From assembly GCA_024684815.1 (NCBI GenBank), contig JAIKWL010000028.1:1-57854 (forward strand): DNA of 57,854 nucleotides, in the 5' to 3' direction. This DNA comes from Saccharofermentans sp. (GTDB lineage Bacteria > Bacillota > Clostridia > Saccharofermentanales > Saccharofermentanaceae). The notes beneath the pieces are model-generated. The model made no database searches. It was given only the letters and a program-made list of their open reading frames with translations, and was not told where the DNA came from. A program made the translations under genes and the position numbers. Numbering within the stretch: the stretch's first letter is position 1; every line of letters starts with the position of its first letter. Positions 52,224-57,854 of this stretch are shown one piece after another.

Positions 52224-53762
52224 TTACTTTGTAAGCACACTGTCCCTTGCCATTGCGATGATTCTCGAGCGAGCTTCATCAAAAGCCTTTTCAAGTCCGG
52301 GAGCATCTTCCTCAAAAGGCTTTAAACGCGACATGATGTCTTCACGTTCAACACGGGTTACTTCTTCCATATCCACATAATCGGAATAAACACTCATCTT
52401 TGTGCGGACAACGTCCAGTTCCTTGTTAATGACCCTTTGCTTATGCCTGTTTACGGAAAGAGCCCCAAGCGCATATATAAATTCCTTCAGGCACATGAAA
52501 TATGCTTTATCCTGCTCTTCCGAATCGGCAATCGCTTTAAGCAAACCATCGCGTGCATGCCTTATGCGTGTCGGAGTCAGATCGTCAGATACACATATAT
52601 CGCTGACTCGTGTCCATCTTCCGGCACAAAGGATACGTCCCAAAAGACTTTCAAAATCCGAAGGTTCTGCCATGAGGATATGACTGAATCTTTTATCAGC
52701 TTCAGTGAAAAATCCCATGTTCATTGAATTCAAGGCCTTCTCGTGAGGCAGACCGAAAAATAACGAGATGCCATACGCGACACCGCACGAACCGCATTCA
52801 TAAACGCGCTTTTCCATATCAAGACTTAGACCGGCTCCGCATTTTGCGCACTGTATGGTCTTCCCGGACAATTTGTGTGAACTATCGTCTTCGACCTTTG
52901 TCACGGTTCCGGCAAGCTCAGTATCTTCTTCAGGTTCAGGCTCAATTGCAGTAAGCCTTTTGTATTGATCCCCATAATACTCTTCAAGCCATTCGATCTT
53001 TGATGCTAACCCTCTCTTTTTTACATCAATATTCTCGGCAATTTTCTCAAGAGCTTTATGGTTTTTGGCATTACTTATGCTGACAGCGACAGCAAGCAGG
53101 ATAAACGGTCCGACATGAAGCGTGATCATACCTACTGCAAATAATATAGCCTGCGGATCACCATGAAAGATAATGATGAACACAATATATAATGCGATCA
53201 GTATACCAAGCATCACAAAAACCCTTATCAAATACGGCGAAAAGACCTTGCCGCTGGAGTTATTCACCGCGGTTGAGACATCGTCATACAGTTTTTTAGA
53301 TGTTTCCGATTCCATCTCGTCGCGGATCTTTTCTATCTGCTTCAGTTCTTCGACATGATCAAGCATTTGCGATATGGTATCGAAGTATTCAGCATTTCTC
53401 TTGCCGGAAAAACCCCTTGCGTTATCGAGTTCATTCCTTATCCTTTCAAGATTGGCTCTCTTCAGGCAGTTGATATCGGAGAGTTCTTTTTCCGAAGACA
53501 CCATGATCGTGCCAAGCAGCATCCCGCGCAAAGCATTAAAGCTTCGTGGATCTTCTGCCAGAATGTCTTTGTATTTCTCTTTGGCGGCAATAAACTCCCG
53601 ACGTTCAAGACAGGCTTCTGCCTGACTTAACAGTTCATTTCCGTGAAAATCAACGGAACTGAATCTCGTTCCGCAGAAAGGACAATCGAAAAACTCCTGA
53701 TCTGAATCAAAGATCAGGATACCGGCACACTTCGAACAGGTGTAACTCTTTAATACAGCCAC
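52224..53762 (-). CDS. Duplicated zinc-ribbon/TPR membrane protein
   Basis: 512 residues from a GTG preceded by GGGAGAG. Two similar halves each start with a zinc ribbon (CSKCAGIL/CPFCGTRF near 8-35 and CAKCGAGL/CGSCGVAY near 300-330) followed by a TPR-like helical segment (KYKDILAEDPRSFNALRGML and RFSHILMAEPSDFESLLGRI). Two membrane segments lie between them (near 175-240). Both halves would face the cytosol. No family name known to me. Its function is not apparent; the zinc-ribbon style resembles other proteins in this window. Confidence 0.78.
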   Translation of the reverse strand: MAVLKSYTCSKCAGILIFDSDQEFFDCPFCGTRFSSVDFHGNELLSQAEACLERREFIAAKEKYKDILAEDPRSFNALRGMLLGTIMVSSEKELSDINCLKRANLERIRNELDNARGFSGKRNAEYFDTISQMLDHVEELKQIEKIRDEMESETSKKLYDDVSTAVNNSSGKVFSPYLIRVFVMLGILIALYIVFIIIFHGDPQAILFAVGMITLHVGPFILLAVAVSISNAKNHKALEKIAENIDVKKRGLASKIEWLEEYYGDQYKRLTAIEPEPEEDTELAGTVTKVEDDSSHKLSGKTIQCAKCGAGLSLDMEKRVYECGSCGVAYGISLFFGLPHEKALNSMNMGFFTEADKRFSHILMAEPSDFESLLGRILCAGRWTRVSDICVSDDLTPTRIRHARDGLLKAIADSEEQDKAYFMCLKEFIYALGALSVNRHKQRVINKELDVVRTKMSVYSDYVDMEEVTRVEREDIMSRLKPFEEDAPGLEKAFDEARSRIIAMARDSVLTK

Positions 53763-53794
53763 GGAACTCTCCCTTAGTCCATCACTTGAGATAA

Positions 53795-54078
53795 TTATAT
53801 CAAGAACAATGCAAAAGACTTACCATTATCATTAAAATGTTTCAAGATGAACCTCTCCTTATACAGGCTAAGAGGATTCGGACAGGATGTATATTCATAT
53901 CTCCCGTCAAAGAACTTCTTTATCCTGGGATCATCCTTGATGATTCCTCCGGAAAAGCCGACAAATCTCGGACAGTACTTCTTATAAATTTCATAGAGTT
54001 CCTGATTTAAGGGAGCCTCCATATCACGAACATTCCAGATAAGGGCGGCCCTGCCCCCGTCTTTTAATATTCTTCTGC
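53795..54078 (-). pseudogene. Class I methyltransferase remnant
   Basis: The readable frame begins after the MFS stop as RRILKDGGRAALIWNVRD, continues with EAPLNQELYEIYKKYCPRF and ends early with an off-family tail after LYKERFILKHF. This is the second half of an SAM-dependent methyltransferase; the glycine-rich SAM-binding part is absent. It abuts the MFS gene by a few bases, so the efflux gene's arrival or a deletion may have removed the front. Confidence 0.7.
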
Positions 54079-54081
54079 ATC

Positions 54082-55362
54082 CTACTCATCCAGTTCTTTA
54101 TATACCGGCTTCGTCAATCTGATCAGGCTTATGCTCATTCCTGCAAGTCCTGATATAAAGAAGATCAATGCAATCCCTGCACCCTGCCCTGTTCCGAAGA
54201 TTCCTGATAAGAAGTTTCCATTTTCCATGAATGGCTCGAAAACATGATCAGCCAGTATTCCTCCCAGAAACAATCCGAGGGGAATCGTGCAGTTCTTAAG
54301 TGTATCCTGAGCAGAAGTGACTCTTCCCTGCATCTCCACCGGAACTTTTTCGCGCATTACGGTTGTCAGATTAACGTTCATGATAACTGCTGTCACATAA
54401 GTTCCGATGTTTGATATGCACCATATGACCGGTGATATGGTAAGACCGTTAATTATGTTGCCCGTTAATATGAGAGCGCATGTGATGAAAACAAACCGGC
54501 ATTTTCTTTTCGCGGGTTTCATGGCAGTTGCAATAATGCTTCCGATAAGCAGTCCAACAGAAACAGAGCTCTGAACAATACCGAGGATCCGCTGATCGTT
54601 GCCTGTTCTGCCAAGCACGAACGGAGCCATCATTCCGTCGCCGCCAAGCTTTGCAAAAAAGTTGATAGCAGCGACAAAAAGCGTCAAATGCAGCAGTGCT
54701 TTATGTTCTTTCAGAAATTGTATTCCATCGAGACAGCTCTTGATAAATGGGACACTTTTTTCTTCAGTCCTGACGGACTCAGGGATCTTAATGAAGAACA
54801 TCAATACTACAAATGCAAATCCGAAACTGACAAGGTCAATTATCAGCACTGTTTTCATCCCTCCGAAAGCGATCAATATGCTTCCGAGAGCAGGTGCCAG
54901 AATGCTGACTACTGAACTTGAGATCCCCTGCAATCCGCTTGCCTTCGTGTAGTATTTTTCCGGCACGAGCAGACTCGTTGCGACAAATGAAGCCGGCACC
55001 TGAAATGAATTCATCAGACTCATCAGAGTGTTGATGATATAAAGATGCCATACTGCCAAAGAAGATACCGAATATAGTCCGAATATGATCAAGGTCCCTA
55101 AGGCTGCAACAAGATCCGCGATCAGCATGATCCGTTTCTTATTACTGCGGTCGGCAACTGTTCCTGCTATGAACCTGAAAAAGATCGTCGGCAAGAAGAT
55201 GCACAATGTGAGAAGAGTAACACTAGAAGCAGTTCCCTTCTGTTCATACACCCAGATGACCAATGCATAATCAGTCATGGCTGTACCAAGTTCTGATACA
55301 GTCTGTGAAAACCACAAGATCAGAAACGTCTTGAGGTCTTTAATAGTTTGAAAAGTAAACAT
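54082..55362 (-). CDS. MFS efflux transporter, macrolide/drug type
   Basis: 426 residues with twelve membrane segments. The early block FLILWFSQTVSELGTAMTDY and the loop DRSNKKRIMLIADLV are characteristic of the MefA-like/enterobactin-exporter-like MFS group, and VEMQGRVTSAQDTLKN is the matching second-half loop. It would export a drug or siderophore by proton antiport. AAAGGAG precedes the ATG but lies in a potential hairpin. A leader peptide and alternative hairpins upstream (55364-55526) indicate ribosome-controlled expression, usual for inducible antibiotic resistance. The exact drug is not determinable here. Confidence 0.88.
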   Translation of the reverse strand: MFTFQTIKDLKTFLILWFSQTVSELGTAMTDYALVIWVYEQKGTASSVTLLTLCIFLPTIFFRFIAGTVADRSNKKRIMLIADLVAALGTLIIFGLYSVSSLAVWHLYIINTLMSLMNSFQVPASFVATSLLVPEKYYTKASGLQGISSSVVSILAPALGSILIAFGGMKTVLIIDLVSFGFAFVVLMFFIKIPESVRTEEKSVPFIKSCLDGIQFLKEHKALLHLTLFVAAINFFAKLGGDGMMAPFVLGRTGNDQRILGIVQSSVSVGLLIGSIIATAMKPAKRKCRFVFITCALILTGNIINGLTISPVIWCISNIGTYVTAVIMNVNLTTVMREKVPVEMQGRVTSAQDTLKNCTIPLGLFLGGILADHVFEPFMENGNFLSGIFGTGQGAGIALIFFISGLAGMSISLIRLTKPVYKELDE

Positions 55363-55363
55363 A

Positions 55364-55481
55364 GCTTTGCTCCTTTATTGTTCTTAATTCGTGAACAAGT
55401 GCAAAGCCAATATCGGACGATAATCTCTTTTGTATTACCGCTTCGTACAAGTATCGTCCTTTATCAGACCTTGCACGAAGC
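55364..55481 (-). promoter_or_regulatory. Leader attenuator upstream of the MFS gene
   Basis: Three inverted repeats are visible on the minus strand. The first pairs 55470-55481 with 55440-55451 (12 bp, one G-U) and covers the end of the leader peptide. The second pairs GGACGATA (55452-55459) with TATCGTCC (55415-55422); its 5' arm abuts the first stem and lies in its loop, so the two may exclude each other sterically. The third pairs GCTTTGC (55401-55407) with GCAAAGC (55364-55370) and abuts the ribosome-binding site AAAGGAG. The set fits translational attenuation. Confidence 0.7.
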
Positions 55482-55526
55482 TATAGCATCTGCCGCTAGC
55501 GGTATTCCCCACCTTGTAAGTTTCAT
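55464..55526 (-). CDS. Leader peptide of the efflux attenuator
   Basis: 20 residues, beginning MKLTRWGIPLAAD. AGGAGA stands 9 nt before the ATG, so it should be translated well. It ends inside the first attenuator stem, where a stalled ribosome would block pairing. It does not contain the common macrolide-stalling RLR motif in an obvious position. Confidence 0.68.
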   Translation of the reverse strand: MKLTRWGIPLAADAIASCKV

Positions 55527-55607
55527 ATGATTAAGTCTCCTGATAAATCATTTCTTTATATGACAATTATAGTATGAGTCTCGAACCCTTTAGTTATTGC
55601 TTAAGGT

Positions 55608-55832
55608 TTATGCCGGTTTTTGCCACTTTATGTCTGGCTTGATCCCTTTTTTCACACAATCATCGAGATACAAATCTATCAGATTCTGGTATGGAATACC
55701 CGTCTCCTCAGCAAGCTTCTTAAAGTAGTCAATAGTCGAGGATTTGAGATTAATAGTTACCTGACGCTTAAGTTTTTCTGCATATGGATTCTTTCTGGGA
55801 TTGAGTTTTGAAATATCATAGTTATCTCTCAT
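55608..55832 (-). CDS. brnA: BrnA-type antitoxin
   Basis: 74 residues. NPYAEKLKRQVTINLKSSTIDYFKKLAEETGIPYQNLIDLYLDD is a ribbon-helix-helix-type DNA-binding segment, as in BrnA. It neutralises BrnT and represses the operon. Its start overlaps the BrnT stop by 4 nt. AT-rich, like its partner. Confidence 0.87.
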   Translation of the reverse strand: MRDNYDISKLNPRKNPYAEKLKRQVTINLKSSTIDYFKKLAEETGIPYQNLIDLYLDDCVKKGIKPDIKWQKPA

Positions 55833-56119
55833 AATTCTCCACCGCCTTGAATGTAGTAATCTGCCTCAGATCTTGTTGCCTTTCGCGCTGAAATGATTCT
55901 TATCTCTTCTCCCTTGCTTCTGTAACAATGACTTACTGTCAGCACTCTGGTACTTATACTCATTCCAATAAGAAGAAACCTTTCTTCATCTTTAGAATGA
56001 TCCGGATCGTCAAACAAGATAGCATTGTCATCGTAAAAAGCAGAACTTGCTTCAGCAAAACCAATTCCATGCTTTTTAATATTTACTCTGTTCTTGTTTT
56101 CATCCCATTCAAATATCAT
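55829..56119 (-). CDS. brnT: BrnT-type ribonuclease toxin
   Basis: 96 residues. FEWDENKNRVNIKKHGIGFAEA is the BrnT signature, and RIISARKATRSEADYY the C-terminal one. BrnT is a RelE-fold mRNA-cleaving toxin inactivated by BrnA. Toxin-first order is normal for this family. A consensus promoter lies upstream. A start at 56119 is used; the ribosome-binding site is weak. Confidence 0.92.
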   Translation of the reverse strand: MIFEWDENKNRVNIKKHGIGFAEASSAFYDDNAILFDDPDHSKDEERFLLIGMSISTRVLTVSHCYRSKGEEIRIISARKATRSEADYYIQGGGEL

Positions 56120-56142
56120 GATACGAGACTTTCTACGTTATA

Positions 56143-56171
56143 ATTATATGATAATTATTTTCCATTATCAA
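56143..56171 (-). promoter_or_regulatory. brnTA promoter
   Basis: TTGATA (56166-56171) and TATAAT (56143-56148) on the minus strand are 17 nt apart, 24 nt before the brnT start. An AT-rich partial palindrome (ATAATTAT repeated) overlaps the -10 and may be the BrnA operator. Confidence 0.75.
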
Positions 56172-56221
56172 GGCAAAGCTAAACTACACATCACCTTTAA
56201 ACCGTTACAGTGAAGTATAGT

Positions 56222-56641
56222 TCAATTATCTTCATTATCAGTTACTTGTTCGTTTACTTTGATATCGTCATCATCTAAATACCTCTGCGCGAGAATTTTC
56301 CTGTCGTCAAATCTTGCGATAGACCTCTCATACTCTAAATGCCTGAGATTAATGTCAACATCCATTTCAGATACAATCTTAGGGTCACCTATCAATTGAA
56401 ATCCCCGCTTTTCCAAGAATTTCTTTATATGGTGATACCATATTTCCGGTTCCTCCATTTTTCCGCCATAAGATACCAGTTTATTATCCTTATCAAAAAA
56501 CCAAGGATTAAGTCCGACATTATTTGCACTATATTCAGGCGGGCAAAAATACTCGCTGAACAGCAAATAATCTTTCATGAGCTCTTTTGTCGGCTCCGGT
56601 GATACTGTGAGTTTTTCTAAAGCGATCCATAAGATTCCCAT
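56222..56641 (-). CDS. Protein of unknown function next to the XRE regulator
   Basis: 139 residues. AAAGGAAG precedes the ATG. It is acidic, without signal peptide or membrane segment, and has a distinctive YFCPPEYSANNVGLNPWFFD block. No family is recognised. It is divergent from the XRE gene across repeated operators, so it is likely the regulator's target. AT-rich, suggesting the same origin as brnTA. Confidence 0.6.
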   Translation of the reverse strand: MGILWIALEKLTVSPEPTKELMKDYLLFSEYFCPPEYSANNVGLNPWFFDKDNKLVSYGGKMEEPEIWYHHIKKFLEKRGFQLIGDPKIVSEMDVDINLRHLEYERSIARFDDRKILAQRYLDDDDIKVNEQVTDNEDN

Positions 56642-56660
56642 AAAAACACTTCCTTTCTTT

Positions 56661-56714
56661 TATACCATTGGTATATTGAAGTATACTATATACCATTGGT
56701 ATTTTCAATGGTAT
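56661..56714. promoter_or_regulatory. Repeated ATACCATTGGTAT operators
   Basis: TATACCATTGGTAT occurs at 56661-56674 and 56689-56702 (28-bp period), and an inverted CAATGGTAT follows at 56706-56714. The motif is a near palindrome. It sits between divergent 56222 and 56749 genes and is the likely site of the XRE regulator. Confidence 0.72.
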
Positions 56715-56748
56715 AATCCAAATCAATAAACACAATCGGAGCATTTTT

Positions 56749-57093
56749 ATGAAGCAGACAATCTTACCTGACAGGCTTTTATCTTGCCGCAACAATCTTG
56801 GACTGACGCAATCAGAAGCAGCGGAACTCATCGGTATTACTCAGCCTGCATATCAGAGATATGAGGCAGGTGTCCGTACTCCTTCTATACAAGTTACAAA
56901 AGAGATTGCTAAAGCATTTAATGTTTCTACTGCATATTTATATGGCGACAGCGATCAATCACTTCCTGATTATTTTGTAATCAACAAAGAAGACAACCAA
57001 TTACTATTCTCAATAATTGAACAATGTAAAGGCCTTAGCGATAAACAACTTGAGGAAATATTAAATAACATCGCAAAAAATATAAACCCGTAG
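56749..57093 (+). CDS. XRE-family regulator
   Basis: 114 residues. The helix-turn-helix LGLTQSEAAELIGITQPAYQRYEAG is complete (about 17-41), followed by FNVSTAYLYGDSD and a short C-terminal helical pair. It is typical of phage- or element-borne repressors. The start at 56749 follows a weak GAGC-type site. It ends inside a strong terminator and lies just before a tRNA-Ser fragment, fitting a small integrated element. Confidence 0.88.
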   Translation: MKQTILPDRLLSCRNNLGLTQSEAAELIGITQPAYQRYEAGVRTPSIQVTKEIAKAFNVSTAYLYGDSDQSLPDYFVINKEDNQLLFSIIEQCKGLSDKQLEEILNNIAKNINP

Positions 57094-57113
57094 ACTATAT
57101 CATCTACGGGTTT
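57084..57113 (+). terminator. Terminator of the XRE gene
   Basis: AAACCCGTAGA and TCTACGGGTTT form a perfect 11-bp stem with an 8-nt loop, overlapping the stop codon and followed by ATATTT. Confidence 0.85.
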
Positions 57114-57120
57114 ATATTTC

Positions 57121-57180
57121 TGGCGGAGACGGAGGGATTCGAACCCTCGTGCCAGTTGCTCGGCAAACGCATTTCGAGCA
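57121..57180 (-). tRNA. 3' half of a tRNA-Ser gene (probable attachment site)
   Basis: On the minus strand the sequence holds the CGA anticodon loop region (57174-57176), a variable arm TGCC/GGCA, a T arm GAGGG-TTCGAAT-CCCTC and the acceptor strand CGTCTCC-G-CCA. The matching 5' half with GGAGACG is not found upstream. So this is not a functional gene but a fragment, as left by integrases that recombine in tRNA 3' ends. Confidence 0.75.
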
Positions 57181-57266
57181 ATGAAACCGAGTGTAATTTG
57201 CCGATTTTCACAGTGATCCTCAGTTGGATAAAGGCACCTGAACACCAATAAAATAAGCCTTTGCAG

Positions 57267-57292
57267 GATACTGTCACTTTTGTGTCAGTATC
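57267..57292. terminator. Hairpin downstream of the ABC-2 gene
   Basis: GATACTGTCAC and GTGTCAGTATC pair over 11 positions with one mismatch and a TTTT loop. No clear T-run follows, so terminator function is uncertain. The stretch 57182-57399 otherwise shows no gene. Confidence 0.4.
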
Positions 57293-57399
57293 TGTTATTT
57301 ATGTGCGCCAAAACGCTCCGGTGAAAATGTAACGGAATACGTTCGGTATATCGAATGAAAACATTCAAATTATGAACTACTAACAACATATACCTTTGA

Positions 57400-57854
57400 T
57401 CAGAATTCTTTTTTCTGCATGATCCTGACACTAATAAGATAGGAGATAAAAGCTGCAAGCAAGAACACTGCGGCGAGTGCAATAACTGCTGCTGCGGGAG
57501 AAAAACTGTTCAGAACTGTTTTCATCTGGTCTGTTAGATTTGCGTCATCGAGCAGTTTTTTACCTGTGAAGACTACACCTGCAATTATGCCGAATATGAG
57601 ATACAGAACGATCCTGCTTTTTTCTGCTCCGAACTTGAGCTGCAGGGGGATCATAATCGCTGCAGCAATAAAGATGACGGGGATAAGCACTAAATACATA
57701 GGAAGTTCGGCCGTTATGGCTGCCGTATTGTGGCGTATCAGGTTTATGGTGCAGTAGAGCACTGCTGCAAAACACCACGCGGCTGAAGCCGAAATAAAGC
57801 AAAACAGGTATTTTTCTCTGACATATGTTTTCCGATCAAACGGCAGTGTCATCA
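57400..57854 (-). CDS. ABC-2 type permease, partial at the window edge
   Basis: At least 150 residues; the frame continues to the end of the window. LPFDRKTYVREKYLF resembles the LPxSRxxYVxxKY segment that lies about 60 residues into ABC2_membrane_5 proteins, so the true start is probably outside. Four membrane segments follow. It would be the membrane part of a small exporter whose ATPase is not visible here. Confidence 0.7.
   Translation of the reverse strand, partial: MTLPFDRKTYVREKYLFCFISASAAWCFAAVLYCTINLIRHNTAAITAELPMYLVLIPVIFIAAAIMIPLQLKFGAEKSRIVLYLIFGIIAGVVFTGKKLLDDANLTDQMKTVLNSFSPAAAVIALAAVFLLAAFISYLISVRIMQKKEF

Noticed and set aside
57121..57400. tRNA-Ser interrupted by a group I intron
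   Set aside because: No 5' half or intron core is visible upstream on the minus strand; an attachment-site scar is simpler.

Overview
The window looks like the chromosome of a low-to-mid GC anaerobic Clostridia-type Firmicute, probably a gut or rumen commensal. Purine-rich Shine-Dalgarno sequences stand before most genes. There are many lipoproteins, an agr-type peptide signalling locus, LytTR regulators, GH95 and GH27 glycosidases, a ferredoxin-type DUF362 protein, and class II tRNA-Ser sequence with encoded CCA. No rRNA, intact tRNA, CRISPR array or transposase is visible. Genus is not decidable from sequence alone.

Layout. 0.4-5.3 kb: two large lipoproteins of a repeated family (N-terminal propeller-like region plus ABC-type solute-binding region), then dcd. 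6.1-13.1 kb: a clearly more AT-rich block on the minus strand, reading agrA-agrC-agrB(split)-agrD, then a small secreted protein, a third solute-binding lipoprotein and an unknown lipoprotein. 13.3-18.3 kb: an SPL-type radical SAM protein and an RNA-repair locus. That locus has two tandem tRNA-like RNAs leading into a DUF2828/TROVE-like Ro60 analogue and RtcB ligase, with a divergent WYL regulator behind a consensus promoter carrying repeated AACCCCAA motifs. 18.4-21 kb: a dCache hybrid histidine kinase. 21-26.4 kb: an AraC-GyrI regulator, then TetR, an SDR, a zinc-ribbon pseudokinase-like protein, a vWA protein and a divergent adenylosuccinate-synthetase-like enzyme.

26.4-37.6 kb: an ABC exporter with a small lipoprotein and a CPBP protease, DUF362 ferredoxin, a Nudix pseudogene, GH95 fucosidase, an alpha/beta hydrolase, and a LytTR-DUF3021-controlled ABC-2 exporter with its own 21-bp-period direct repeat. 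37.6-43.9 kb: GH27 alpha-galactosidase with an inserted module, a Gln/Tyr-repeat membrane protein, and a divergent pair of PlsC acyltransferases with zinc ribbons, one fused to a VTT (DedA-like) membrane domain and the other running into a GNAT remnant. 43.9-49 kb: two more members of the solute-binding lipoprotein family. 49-54 kb: an XRE-desulfoferrodoxin-like protein, two GNATs, GrpB, a HAD enzyme, a duplicated zinc-ribbon membrane protein and a methyltransferase remnant. 54-57.8 kb: an MFS drug-efflux gene behind a leader-peptide attenuator, BrnT-BrnA toxin-antitoxin, an XRE regulator with repeated operators, and the 3' half of a tRNA-Ser gene that looks like an attachment site, then a partial ABC-2 permease.

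The strongest candidate for an undescribed system is the RNA-repair locus at 14.2-18.3 kb. Two tRNA mimics share an 11-nt motif and form the leader of a Ro60-like plus RtcB operon facing a WYL regulator. The PurA-like/vWA/pseudokinase-like set at 22-25 kb is the second. The five-member orphan solute-binding lipoprotein family, the split agrB with overlapping agrD, and the efflux attenuator also merit attention.
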